Translations under genes and position numbers: made by a program | DNA from: Trema orientale | Lineage: Eukaryota; Streptophyta; Magnoliopsida; Rosales; Cannabaceae | Length of the DNA: 64,000 nucleotides | Direction of reading: 5' to 3' | NCBI GenBank assembly: GCA_002914845.1 | Contig: JXTC01000723.1 | Location: forward strand, 15,736 to 79,735 | Part shown: piece by piece, positions 48,962 to 61,739 of the stretch | How positions within the stretch are numbered: the first letter of the stretch is position 1 | Layout of the letters: every line of letters starts with the position of its first letter | Notes under the pieces: model-generated | Database searches by the model: none | The model's input: only the letters and a program-made list of their open reading frames with translations | What the model was told of the DNA's origin: nothing

Positions 48962-51236
48962 TACTACTATAAGAACTATTTTTCACGTTGCTTATAGGGC
49001 GACGTGGTAGAAAAATTACGTCACTCTATAAGCGACGTAGAAACGAGTGACATGGTATGTCCCCGTAATACCACGTCGCTTTATAAGCGACGTGGTATCA
49101 TAATCTACCACGTCGCTTGTATAATAAGCGATGTGGTAGGCCGGGCTACCACGTCACTCACTAGAAACGCGACGTGGTAGGTTATGATACCACGTTGCTT
49201 TTCTAAAGAGTGACGTGGTATATGGCTTGAAATAAGCCTACCACGTCGCTTCCTAAGGAAGCGACGTGGAACTCACTTCTAGATGACGTAAAAACCCCCT
49301 GGATTCATTACAAACTAGAACCAAAATTAGCTAAAAATGGCTCAAAACAACCTGCAATCAATAACCAGCAATCCACCATACAAATTCCAATAATTCACTA
49401 TACGAATTATACTTTTTTCGCTATAATACATAGCTAACTCTTACATACATCTCCTAAACTAATCTAAATCATAGTTTAAGTCACATAATTAGACTAACAA
49501 AGTCACAAACATAAAAAGACTAAGTAATAGTGTAAGTCAACCTCATCATATGGCGTATCCCATAAGCTCATCGGCCTATTTCTCTCGGACTTCATTGTTC
49601 TCATCCATAGTGTACATATCTCTGCCACGGTACTACAAAATAAAATGTACATAAATTATATAAGAATCATGCATTCGTAGTTACTATACTTAATCGTTTA
49701 AGAGAAGTGTTAAGTTAGAAAGTACATACTTAGATGGGCTAGTGTCCATGACTATTTTCCGCATCATGCGCATAAAGTAGAAACCACACTATTCTACGTT
49801 ATTTGATTGATGTGGACATTACAATTCCAATAAAGTTTTCAATTGATATTGGCAAGTAAAAAAAAAAAGATTATCCAATCCAATAATTTAATAAATTGGT
49901 AAAATATAAATCGTGCCCTTATTAAATCCCAATCAGGACCACTCTTTTTACTACTCTTGATGTTTTAGAGTTAAATATCTGAAAAGCTCTATAAAGTAAA
50001 CACCATTACGACCAATTTAAACACAATAACCAATTCGAGCTCATATACCACTATTTCTCAATCATTTTTGATGTCAATATACTAACATAATTATACTAAC
50101 ATATTCACACTTGAGGTACTAATATTTCATACAAACACTCATCCACTAACCAAGCTTCTAATTGATATAATTGTCTATAATTTAACAACAATTAACTATA
50201 TTATAATCCCACCAACCATATTCAAGAGTTTCAACTTAAACATATATAAAACATATAGTAACTTAAAATCTAATACATATTCTACTAACCAATCATCTAA
50301 ATTTTGTATTAATCATTAAATTAACAATTATCTATGACAATATGATCAAATTCATCATTAAAATTACATTAACTATACTCAAAAACATTATAAATACTAG
50401 ATATTACCTTAAATTATAACCTAATCTATATAGTAAAATTTTAATATACATTGTACAAACTCCTCTTATACAACAATTAATAGTATAAATAAACTAATTT
50501 AGACCCTAAAATTATCATTCAAACTAACTAAAAAAGTAAATTTAAATAATTCGGAAAAAAAAATTAGAAAACAAGACCTAAATTGCTAGAAATTGTTTGT
50601 CAGGAGCGAAATTTAATGTAGAATCTAAAAAACCTGATCAAGAATGAACCTAACATACATGATAAACAAGAAAAATCACATATTGGTCAGATTTTGCAAC
50701 AGTGAGCTGAGAAAATTTTAAACGGTTCTAGAACGAAATAGAGCTAGAAAAACTTACAGATCTGAGAAAATAACTCAATAGAAGTGTTGAGCTCGTCAAA
50801 AGGAAGGAAAAGCACCTAAAATCACCTAAAATGGTGGTGATTTAGCCGGAAAATCAAAAGCTGGCGACAAATGGGAGTTTTTCGCGCTCTCGAGTCTTCT
50901 GGAGACGAAGAAGATGAACTGTGCTGGGGTTGAGCTAGGGACCAGCTGATAAAGGAAGGCACCACGTCGATTTTAGGAAGAGCGACGTGGTGTGTGAAGA
51001 CATACTACGTCACTTCTGGGGAGAGCAATGTAGTATGTGTAAAAATGATGTACCACGTCACTCGTCCCAGAAGCGACGTGGTATCAATTACTACCACGTC
51101 ACTTAATTTAAAAGTGACATGGTATATGCTGATATCACATCACTTCTATACGACATGACGTGCTTTTAATACCACGTCGTTTTTCAGTACAAACGACGTG
51201 GTATAAGTGACATGGAATGTCACTTTTTTAGTAGTG
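48962..51236. mobile_element. Non-autonomous CACTA (En/Spm-type) element
   Basis: The right end reads (minus strand) CACTACTAAAAAAGTGAC and the left end TACTACTATAAGAAC, the canonical CACTACTA with its first base changed. A 3-base duplication ACC flanks it (48959-48961 and 51237-51239), as expected for CACTA elements. Subterminal regions (48984-49275 and 50960-51225) are packed with ACCACGTCGCTT and its inverse, mostly as close inverted pairs around short spacers. The 1.7-kb middle is AT-rich with no transposase frame. Confidence 0.9.
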
Positions 51237-51239
51237 ACC

Positions 51240-51666
51240 AACATAGCAATTTTGCTAGAAGATCTATTAAAATAAAGGTTTATTTTTGTAATTGAATGAG
51301 AATAATGGAGTAACAGACTTGACTTGATCGGTAGTGTAAGGTTTAGTTTTGTAGTGTATTTTTTTTCCTCTTTTTTTTTTTTTTTGAGTGTCTATGTTTT
51401 AAGAATGATGAGAGAAATGGTTATAAATGAGAATTGATATGATTATGTTACTACTTTGGTACCACTTTCTAATATAAACATATCTTTGTTGTAAGTTTAA
51501 TAAATATCAATCAATTTTTTTAAACTAACGCGTGTATTTTAGTTTACTATGTCATGGCAAAATAATCTATACCATTCATGATACAAACAAAGCTCGGGAA
51601 GAATATAATGAGCCGATGAACTTATAGACTACACTTCATGACGGGTGACGTTCTATTCTTATAGGT
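51240..51666. other. AT-rich spacer between transposons
   Basis: No gene is seen; T-run at 51359-51385. Confidence 0.4.
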
Positions 51667-52195
51667 CATGTTTGGTGCACCGTGTTATATTATATTGTAT
51701 TGTATTGTATTACATTGTAATGTATGGTATTAGTTTGTATTGTATTGTATTATTATATTAAAATACTGTATTTAGTTTTGCATTGTATTAAGATCTTGCA
51801 TTAAATGTAAATTTTTAAAAAATACAACTAATAAATTTAATTAGAAAAATACCATTTTAAAAAAATTATTTCGAAAATACCACACTCTATAATTATCACT
51901 TTTTAAAATATACCACTTTGAAAATTTTATTTTGAAAAGTACCACTTTTAAAAGGGACAAAGTGATGTGAGAGAAAGGCGTGAAAGAGGAATTAAGTAAA
52001 GAGAAAGTGATCAGAGAGTTAAGAATAGAAAAAGTGAGGAGACTCAATATTACACAATATTATGTTACAATACAGTACAATACAAATATTTTTTTTCTGT
52101 ATTAGATAAGACTCTCTGTACTATATTAAATTTTGATGTCGTATTAAATTGTACAATACAAAATACACAATCAAACAGAATACTGTGCTTAAATA
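51667..52195. mobile_element. Possible hAT-like MITE with ATTGTATTG-rich arms
   Basis: The left arm is GTTTGGTGCACCG followed by repeated TTGTATTGTATT. The right arm on the minus strand reads GTTTGATTGTGTATTTTGTA then TTGTACAATTTAATAC. The centre has paired AAATACCACTTT words and a GAGAGAAAG/GTGATCAGAGAG stretch like the cores at 13070-13560 and 25080-25850. Exact borders unknown. Confidence 0.5.
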
Positions 52196-52205
52196 ATATA
52201 ATAGA

Positions 52206-53110
52206 TACTACTAGAAAAATAACGTTTAACATCACTTTGACCACGTCGTTTGTTGGGAAAAACGACATTGTTTGTACGTCACTTCACGTGGGAGAAACAT
52301 GACGTGGTATGTGACAATACCATCTCGCTTTTCAAAGAAGTGACATGGCATAGCGACATATACATCGCTTCTCGGAGGAGTGACGTGGAATATCGTTTTG
52401 ACATGTATCACGTCGCTCCCTCCAGAACTGACGTGATAGCTCCTTTAAGGTTGGGGCCATTCTTGGCTACAGTGGCCCCAGCACACTTCTTCTTCTTCGT
52501 CTCCGAGGGTCCCAAGAGCGCGAAAAATCCCCCTTTGTCACAAACTTTCAATTTTCTGTCCAAATCACCACCATTTTGGGTGATTTTGAGTGCTTTTTCT
52601 TCCTTTCGATGACAACACTTCTATAAGATTATCTTCTTTAATCTGTAAGTTTTTCTAGCTCTATTTTGTTCTAGAATAATTTTAAATTTTCTCAACTCAC
52701 CGCTGCAAAATCCGACTAATATGTAATTTTTTTTTTTTGTTTTTCATTCATATTAGATTCGTTCTTGATCGGGCATTGTAGATTCTCCTTTAGTTTTTGC
52801 TCCAAACAAGCTGTTTTGAGCAATTTAGGTGTTTTCTGAATTTGTTTCTATTTTCCTGAATTATTTAAAATTTATTTTTTAGTTAGTCTAAATGATAATT
52901 TTAGATTTTAAATTATTTCATTTATACTAGTAATTATTATATGAGAGGAGTTTGTATAATGTATGTTAAGTTTTTTCTTATACTTTTGGTTATAATTTGT
53001 GGTATTGTATGATGTGTGTAATATTTTACAGTATAATTAATGTAATTTTAGTTGTGTATTTGATCATATTGTCATAGAGTATTGTTAATTTAGAGATTAA
53101 TTTAAACTTT
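52206..53110. mobile_element. CACTA element end, inverse to the first copy, right end not found
   Basis: It starts TACTACTAGAAAAATAACG and has the same ACCACGTCGCTT-type subterminal motifs (52240-52435). It then matches the inverse of 50440-50960 in order: CCACCATTTTGGGTGATTTT, TTTTTCTAGCTCTATTTTG, TTTAAATTTTCTCAACTCAC and GAGGAGTTTGTATAATGTAT. No second subterminal region or AGTAGTG end is seen downstream, so it is probably truncated. Confidence 0.75.
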
Positions 53111-54106
53111 TGATACTTAATTAGTAGAATATGTAATAGTTTTTTAGTTAGTCATAATCCTATATTGGGCAAAGAGGCTTGGAAAGTCTTTGAATTTAAT
53201 TATAGTACGAGTAATTAATATATGGTATTACCTTAGGTAAAAAAATTGAAAAGTCTTTGGGCTATACATGTTATATGGATACTTGCATTTTATATGCTTG
53301 GACTGTAGTGGTTGACTTGTTATTATTTCTTGTGCTATGTACTTCATTATTTGGAGATTTTCATTCATGGTGATTCTAGTCTTGTCCTTGACTAGGAATG
53401 TCTTGTGTACATAGTTATTTCTCACTCGATATGAGGAACGATAAATAACTTATGTTATTGTACTCTTATTGTTGTCTCCAATCTCTAAATTTATCTATCT
53501 TGTGTAGTATAATATAAGTGTATTTGTTTCCTATTCAAAACCCTATTAGGTACAATCTTATGTTGATAAGAATCTTGTTAGAGTCTTTAGACTCAGTGAT
53601 TATTTAGGACCAAGTTTAGCTGCAGATAAATGGAATTGTCCCAGTGTGTTATTGATCTGATATAATCCGGAGATAGTATTGTGTGTACCTAACATTTGAT
53701 CTGCTATACTATTTTGGTACCTAACAATCAATGTCAAGATTATAGAAGTCTAGCCTTCTCGACTTCTAGTCTTGATTATCGTTACAACTTCTCTGACTAA
53801 TTACTGACTTAGAGTTGTCATTTTCAATCTTGTATGCCTAGGTCTTAGTACCTATTGATGAGCGATCTTGTGTTATCTCTTTATATACCTCATTACTTCA
53901 TGCCTCGTGTGGCATCAGTATATTGGTAGAATTCTAACACCAAGTGCGAAGTGCATGTTATACACTTCTTGATTTACCTAGTATTTTGTTCGATACTTAT
54001 TAATTATGTGATCAAGTGACCATTCTCCTTCCACGGGCCATTCTTTATCATTCTACTTATATATTGGTCTACTCATATATTGGTTTATACTTGAATTCCG
54101 GGACGA
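53111..54106. other. Gene-free region, possibly internal CACTA or retroelement sequence
   Basis: No gene or repeat is recognised. Less T/A-biased than its neighbours, but no long open frame. Confidence 0.35.
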
Positions 54107-56383
54107 TGTAAAATCCTTAAATTTTGTTAGGGTAATTTGGTTTTTTTACCTTAATAATAATAATAATAATAAAATTTAAAATTCGAATTTGGACTTAATT
54201 GAAAGAAAAGTTAAAAATACGGGTCATTTTGTAATTTTGAGGGACTTATTTGACAAAATTCTCAAACTAAGGACTTATTAACAAATCTGGAAGTCCATTT
54301 ATTGATGGACACATGCCCCCCTCATTTTTTCCCCTGCTTCTTCTCTCTCCTCCTGACCTGATATCTCTCTCTGTCTCTCGTTCAACCAGCATAAACACTG
54401 AACTTCCGGCGGACCTCCGATGAGGCCTTTCAGATCAATGTTGAGCTGCACCGCTACCAGGTTCAGACCGCGCTATCGCCAGTAGCTCCACGTCGAAGTC
54501 TTATGGCCAATGGTGCAGCAGATCACGTCATTGATAGAAATGACGCCGCAGATAAAAATAGACGTCGACGCCGATTCAATCTGACTGTTGGATCGTAAGA
54601 TAAATCTCATATTTGTGATGTACTTGTGAAAACATGAATTTTAATATATATATATATAGACTATGTTTTGTGACAGGCATATAAAAAGAGATCAGACGTC
54701 ACTGATTTCGCCTCGTTTACGTGTCACTAGGTTAGATTTCTGTTTGAGCCCGAATTTGTCAAGTTATATGTCTAACCTAGCTAATTTCGGTGCTAGAAAT
54801 TCAATGGTAATGTCTATTTTTTGATTCGAGGCCCCTTTGAAGTATCAAATTTTCAAACCAAGTGATCGAGGCTTCAAAAACGACTCTCAACTCTCCGAAC
54901 GAGTGCCAAATAGTACCTAACACTCTCGATAGCACCATAATGCTATCTAGTCACTCGATTGAGGTAGGGATTCAATTACCTGATCTTGAAATTAGTTTAA
55001 TTTTAATTTTCACATTTTTTGAATAAATATGGAATTTTGTGAAATATTTGATAAAAATGTGATTTATACCTGTTTTCACATGATTCGATATTTAAACTTC
55101 CTAAGAGGCATGTCACACTGGTTGGTATGCCAAATATCTTATTTTGAACTGTTTCTGTAGGAACTGGATTTTATTGGTTATGATGAAACGAATGTTATGC
55201 TACCGAAATTTTTATAAAGCCTGAATTGAATGAGAATTTAGTTTTGAGAACCGAACTTGGTTAATTAAAAACAGTGCATGGTATGTTTTTTGATTTTATG
55301 GAAAATGGTACAAATTCTTATTCCTATCATCATATAGTATTGCATGCATTCATTATACCTATGCAGATGACAGACTTACGGTATCACTACTGGGTGCTCA
55401 GACTTACGGTACCCATTTAAGATGCTCGAACTTATGGTATTATATATCATACTCACGGTCACTAACTTAGGTGACTCAGATATAGTACACATGTGCAGTC
55501 ACTCATTTTGGGTGACTCACACTATATTGCATACTTACGGTCACTAGTTTTTGATGGCTCAGATATGTTATTGATTGTATTGCTTGTTATGTGCTTGACT
55601 TGTATAGGTATGTACTGAATTTGAGATGGTATTTTAGAATGGTTTGGAATGTTTGAATTTTTAGACAATGATCTTGGTTTGAGATGATATTTTACAATAG
55701 TTTAGAAGATTTCAACCTTTGGACAATATTTTCAATTGAAATTCTAGAACCTGTTTGAATATTTTACTGACCATGCAGCACCTTAAAAGTAAGTCTTTTA
55801 TTCTAGCTAAAAACCTGTAATTGAATCTCTTCTGAGCATTCACATGCTCACCCGTTACTTCTTCCCACTTTCAGGTATTTGTTTATTTGAGGTAGTGGTC
55901 TCGATGGTTAGATAAACTGCTTGGCTTGTACCTGCACCACTGTTCCTATTCGTTGGTGGGTGTCTATATCCTGTTTGATTTCTTTTTCTCATTCAAATAT
56001 TTAGCCAACTATAGTTTAATTACTAAATGGAAATATGAGGATGGTTTTATACTAAACTGAGTATTTAGAACTACAATTAATTTTGTGTAAATTATTTTGA
56101 ATATTGGACCTAAAGTTTTAAATTAAATTCATTTTACCAAAAATTTATGAATTAATAAAAGTTTATAAAAAAATTGATTAGATTCCTCTAAACTTTAAGT
56201 GAATATTTTTCATGAAAAAATTAAAACAAATGAGTGGTTTTATGATTAGGAAATTTACATACTTTGAAGGACTAAAAATTAAAATTCTAAGTACTTAATT
56301 TTCTAAAATTTTGGAAATTCACTATTTATTATGTTTAACTTAAAATTATTAAAAGTTACGGCTTTGGATTTTCGGTCATGACA
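54107..56383 (+). mobile_element. LTR-like sequence, plus orientation
   Basis: It starts TGTAAAATCC and ends TTTCGGTCATGACA, a TG...CA pair of LTR character. No matching 5-base flanks are seen (GACGA versus ACATA), so it may be a decayed or rearranged solo LTR. The early part has phrases like GAGGGACTTATTTGAC followed by a GC-rich stretch near 54400-54560, the same layout as the minus-strand fragment at 35280-36289. A (TAA)n run is at 54152-54171. Confidence 0.45.
55369..55565 (+). repeat. Short tandem motif, CTCAGACTTACGGTAYC-type
   Basis: Five to six diverged units of about 30-45 bases repeating ACTTACGGTATCAC / ACTCACGGTCACTA with GGTGCTCAGA / GGTGACTCAGA between them. Similar words occur in the other LTR-like modules at 30090-30240 and 36920-37050. 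Confidence 0.6.
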
Positions 56384-56697
56384 ACATATCTATTACATTG
56401 AGACTCAACTCTTCTCTCTTTCTTTACCACTGTTAACGTGTATGCTAAAGGTATGTCTTTTATGAGTCAGATATATATTACCCAAAGAATGAACTCCTCT
56501 CTCTTTCTTATCATTGTTGAGATATCTATCCTATGTCCGTTATAAGATGGAACTGGAATTAGAAGAATGCCCTTTCTTCATTTCCACATGAAAACTGTTT
56601 ACTTAATTTTGTTTCTTAAAATTCGTATATTTTCTCTACCTTTTTATTTTTCTTCACATAATTTTTTAACTTTGTTGGAATTTTGTTTGATTCTCAG

Positions 56698-56903
56698 GAC
56701 AGAGCTAGGAATTTAATCTAGAGGGGCCAAAAATATGTACTACAATTATAGGAAGGCCTAAGTCAAAATTTGAGGCAAAGACTAATTTTAGAAAAAAATA
56801 ATTACGTACTATTTACAAGAAAAATAAAATTCAGGAAGAGCGGGGGGGGGGGGGGGGGGGGGCAATTGCTCCCACTAGAGCCCATGAGACTCCACCCCTG
56901 ATC
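56698..56903. mobile_element. MITE with poly-G tract and 10-bp flanking repeat
   Basis: TGATTCTCAG flanks it exactly (56688-56697 and 56904-56913). The right end on the minus strand reads CAGGGGTGGAGTCTCATGG and the left CAGAGCTAGGAATTT, a decayed inverted repeat. A G homopolymer of about 20 bases lies near 56841-56862, next to CAATTGCTCCC. It resembles widespread plant hAT-type elements whose ends read CAGGGGCGGAGCC, though a 10-base repeat is longer than the usual 8. Confidence 0.7.
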
Positions 56904-57404
56904 TGATTCTCAGTGATTAATAGCCTATAGGTCTTATCAAAACTTTTAATAGTGAGTCCATACTTTATGATTTTCTTCTCTAAGTTATGAACCAAGTTTG
57001 GGAACAAAAGGGGCAAAAAAGAAAAGAAAAAGGATCTTTACCCTTTTTTTCTTTATAATTAGACTTTTACTCTTTGGCTATGAAGATTGCACAAAGACAC
57101 TGGTACAAATATCTCATCAGATGCCTATGTTATCTCACTCCTATTACTTCTATTATTCTTTTTTTTTCCTGACATATTAAGCCTCTGCTTGAAGCTTATT
57201 TATACATTAAAGATGCTCTTTGGACCTATAATGGTTCAAATTTCATGTTTTCCATGCCTTTGCAATTTCTTTTATCGATTTATCAAGTGCGTTTCTTTGT
57301 ATTTTGATAGATTGAATATTTCATTTGGTTCAATTAGTGTTGGAACTGGTTTAATTTGTGAAAACTATTGATTATTGTTGCCTTTTCTTCTTTTTTTTGG
57401 TACA

Positions 57405-57520
57405 GTAAAATCTCTATAAATTAATACTGTTGGGACTAAGAGAAATTATTATTTTATAAAGGTTATTTATTTATCGATAAATAAATATTTATTAATTTAA
57501 AAGAGTAGTATGAGCTTAAT
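57405..57520. mobile_element. Transposon terminal fragment (CAGTAAAATCTCTATAAATT-type)
   Basis: CAGTAAAATCTCTATAAATT followed by AATACTGTTGGGAC and TTATTATTTTATAAAGG resembles the terminal sequence of a common plant DNA transposon family. The partner end was not found, so this is a fragment at best. Confidence 0.35.
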
Positions 57521-59851
57521 ACTTGCACTTTTTTCCTCTAAGAGATATGTGTATGACCTATAATAATAAAAATTAAATATAGGCATAGTTAATATTTACA
57601 TACAAAGAAGCCTAAAAGTTAACATGTATATACACAAAAGTTATTATATATTGTATGTATATAAATAAAATTCTAAAAGTTAATTTTTAGGTACGTCAAA
57701 AGGTTAAGAACTATATATACATATGATAAATGTAGGTTAAAAATTTAATACCTTATAAAGTATTGTAATTCGAGATGTTTTATGTATACTGTTGTGAAAT
57801 TATAAACACAAGTGTACGTATCGCAAATAAGTAATAAAGTGGTGAGTATGATATCATCCCCCAAAGACTGTTGATTTACTAAGTTCTGAAATTTAGCTAA
57901 CTTTAATTTTATTTGAATAAACCAACTAAAGAAAAATCGAATTAAATTAAAACTAAAAATAAACTAAAAGCAAAAAAAAAAAAATAAATGAAAAAAATAA
58001 AATTAAAACAAAGAGAGCATAGAACAAAAATTAAATGGGGTTTAAATTAATGAAAATAAACCAAGGGTGTCCGATTTTATCATAACTAATCCACTCTAGA
58101 TTTTCTGTTTCATTAACCTAAAATTATTCCTCTAGTTGATAGTCGAGATTCCCTAATTTATTCACTATTCTCTCCCGAGATCAATCAAAAATACCCTTAA
58201 TTACCAATTTACTATATTCCTATGTGAATTAAACTAATTAAGAATTCATTAAGATCTATAGAAACTTATATAGCGACTACAGAATCTATGTAAATATATT
58301 CCTATTTTAGATGCAATTTATGGCTTTCAATCCAACGAACTAGACATATAAATCTCTTTCTGGTTTCATTATAATTAATAAATCATCTATTTAGTGGCTA
58401 ATTAAATAGAAACATTAAGAACATAATTGAAAACACAACTAGGAAAAGTAATTCATGAACTAAATTGAAAGAAAAATATTTAAAGCATCATAGTTAAGCT
58501 ACATCGTTGCCCTAGAAAATAAATCTAAAACATGATTAAACTAAGAAAAACAAAAATATTAAATATAAAATTATAAAACTAAAAATAAAATCAAACTAGA
58601 GAAATTACGGTTGAAGAGGCTCCACTCCACTGCTCTGTCTCCCACTTCTCTCTCTAGACTACTGTGTTTTTGTCTCTAGAATGGTGTATTTTTTTCTATT
58701 GTCCTGTAGTCTTTTTATCGCTAAAAAGAGAGTATATTTGAGTTATATACGGATTCCTATGCTCAAATATAATTAGTAGAATGATGTGTCAATTTTCAAT
58801 TCACTCTCTATCTCACACACACACACACACACACACACACTCTCTCTCTCTCTCTCTCTCTCACATTTGCTTAGTCAAAATCTGGCTATTGGCAATTATG
58901 CGATGCAGCATGGAAGAATGAGCTCAACACGTAACTTACATTTTATTGGCTGAAGCAAGAGGTTGACTTTATGCCCTGATGTGCCAAATCTTGGTTAGAG
59001 CAGACTTAGGATGCACGAAATCAGGACCACACAGGATCCAATCGACCTTAGCAAACTTTACGCTAGCTTTTTCCGCGCGGGCCATATCTGTCTCATCCTC
59101 CCAGCTGTTTCACTCTCCCTCTCCACGCGTGCACTACACGCACCAATTATGTCCATCCATTAGCTTGATCTGACGGCCTGAAATTGTCCAGAATTTCCTT
59201 TTTTTTTTCCTTCTATTCTTTTTAAATTAAATCAAATTAAAATTAAATTAAATCAAAAAGCTAAATCTAATAGACATCTATTTCAAATTAAATTTGCTTA
59301 ACCAAATTAAATTAGAACACCTAAACCTAATAAAATAATATAAAATTAAATAAAACTAAATCTAAACCAAAATAAAATAAAGCAACTTAAATTACTCAAA
59401 ATCTAAATTAAAATTACTCTAGGACACACATTTTTAATGAAGAAAAAGCATAATTAACTATATTTTCATAGAGTTATCACACTCTCAAACTTTTACTTTT
59501 GCTAGTCCTTAGGCAAAAGAAATAAAGAAAAACCTAAACATGATCCAACCATGATCTAGTTCAATTCTCAAAAACTTGCGTCAAAGATTTCACATATTAT
59601 AAAGCTCAAAGAAAAACTTTAAACACTGTAAAGAGGTCTAGAATTTCAATTCAAATGCCAGCCTAATTCTAGTATAGATTACTCGAATGTATGAATATAA
59701 ATAAGCAGTTACACTTAATTACTTGCAACTCTGATGAGTTTATGCAAATAAGTAAGTTATAATAAATCTCGAGATAGAAATATATAAACTCCATAGACCT
59801 AATTTTCATACCACTCTCGACTAATGTAGACTAACATTGCACCAAAGATCA
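57521..59851. other. Gene-free region with possible LTR-retroelement debris
   Basis: AT-rich. A stretch at 57800-57880 (ACAAGTGTACGTATCGCAAA, then TATGATATCATCCCCCAAAG) and one at 59475-59520 (CACACTCTCAAACTTTTACT, TTGCTAGTCCTTAGGCAAA) look like sequence often seen in plant retroelements. I cannot place them in a complete element. No gene is seen; the 64-codon frame at 58979-59173 has no recognisable domain. Confidence 0.35.
58813..58862. repeat. Compound microsatellite (CA)n(TC)n
   Basis: About 14 CA units followed directly by about 11 TC units. Confidence 0.95.
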
Positions 59852-60239
59852 TTTTTTTTTTAAATGGATCCTAAGGGAAAACACATAGAAATCTTCGAAA
59901 ATAGAAAACTAAGCGGCCCCCTAGAGATTTATTAAATATAAGGAAAAATAAAAGTACAAGGCACATGAGCATCAACTTTCCCCAAAAAAAAGGACGAACA
60001 ATACAACAAAAGAAATAGAAAAAGCCCTAAGAGGAGCCATATAGTTTTATCTAAACAAAACTATTATCTTAACCTCCCAACAATGCCTTCGTAAAAAGCC
60101 TTTTTGTGTAAAACCCAGTGGGAAAAACCACAAAAAGGAAAAAGAGCACATTATTTTACAAATTGGGCAGCTAACAGAAACGAAAATTACAATGTCCAAA
60201 ACAATCTTTTTTTATCTTCTCATCAATGAATGACGAGCA

Positions 60240-60772
60240 GAATGCCACCAAGTCGGAGCTTGAATGCTTGTAGCTCTAGAAACTAAAATATCCGCAACAG
60301 TATTCCTTTCTCAATAGATATGAGAAACTTGAAAGTTCATTTGAGAAATAAGTTGAAGACAATGCATCCAGGAAGGTTTCTAGCGCCAAGGGATAGACAA
60401 AGAATGAGTTTTTAAAACCAGGACCAGGTAAGTGGAATCACTCTCCAACCAAATATTCCTCTAGCCAAAATTCCAAGCATAAGAAATAACATGAACAGCC
60501 ACAGCCAACTCTGCTTCAAAGGTATAAGCTTTACCTAAAGGAATTGCAAAACCACCTTAACCCCTTGAAGTTTGGAAAACACTACCACGTCCTGCTAAAC
60601 CTGGAGAACCATAAGCTGCTCCATCCGTATTAACTTTTAGCCAACCTGAAGAGGGAAACTGCCAACGAACTTTAACAATCCTAGGAGCCTTAGGAGGCTT
60701 AAGATCAACATGAAGACATTTCAAGATAGCTAGTTCCTCCACCGTATTATGCATTGTACCCGATCCAACCAA
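60240..60772 (-). pseudogene. RNase H domain remnant of the second LINE
   Basis: WLKVNTDGAAYGSPGLAG, then AELAVAVHVISYAWNFG, NIWLESDSTYLVLVLK and ERNTVADILVSRA can be read in one frame with a few stops. This is the plant LINE RNase H order with D, E and D positions recognisable. Confidence 0.82.
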
Positions 60773-60920
60773 ATTGGACTCACTAACTGCACGCTAACCC
60801 CAAGCAATAGCGGAATGAGTGTTAGGTTTTTCATTGTCAAAAATCAACTTATTACGAAATCTCCAACTAACCTAAGTAGCAGAAACAACTACAGATCTCC
60901 GGAGTTGTGAAACTTGGCTA

Positions 60921-61238
60921 CTAAAATTGGCTTCCAAGGTGTCCAGCCAAAGATCCATAGCCGAGCCATCCAGATGTATACGCCGCATGAAGGCAGAAGA
61001 GACAACCCCCCCAAATACTATGAGCAAAAGGGCAGGAAGTAAATAAATGATCTGTCATTTCCTCATGGTCCAAACAAAATTGACAACAGGAGGACATTAC
61101 AAAGCCTCTTCGCATGAGGTTCATCTCTGTTGGAAGTTTGTCTTGAATTAATCTCCAAAAAAGCATAGATCGAGATGGAGGAATGAACCTAGCCCAGAAC
61201 GTTTCACCCCATCTTTCTTTAATAAAAGGACCAGCCAT
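60921..61238 (-). pseudogene. zf-RVT domain remnant of the second LINE
   Basis: FIPPSRSMLFWRLIQDKLPT, then CCQFCLDHEEMTDHLFTSCP (CxxC...H...C). This is the zinc-knuckle-like region that follows the RT in plant L1-type LINEs. Confidence 0.85.
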
Positions 61239-61739
61239 AGACTAGTAAGCATCTGCACAAGTAATCTGACCTGAAGGGGCATGACGCCATATAAAAGTAT
61301 CCTTATCACAAAAATCAACATTCCTAATCTCCTCAGCAATTTGCAGAAAGTTGTTTATAAAAGAGTCCGGTAAAGACCAAATTGCATTAGTAGACACATC
61401 CCCAATAACATAATCAAAAGCAGGCTCCAGAGAAACATCGTAATCAATTATATCAACTAAAGGAGAACCAAGCCAATTATCCATCCAGAAACGGACCTTA
61501 GAGTTAATACCTGGTGCCCATATCGACTCATCAATAATTGGTTGAATAAAAGGCTTTAAACTACACCAAATAGATGACTTTCAAAACCTGCGAATCGAGA
61601 AAGCAGTGGAGAAAAACGACCACGTAAGAACTTAAAGACAAAAGAATCATTAATCAACAAACTCTAAGAGAGTTTCTTTAGGAGTGTAGAGTTGAGAAGA
61701 TGAGGATCTCGAAGACTAAGGCCACCCTCCTTTTTTGGC

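Noticed and set aside
54107..56383. Complete LTR retrotransposon
   Set aside because: No gag-pol sequence, primer-binding site or second LTR; flanks do not match, so only LTR-like sequence is called.
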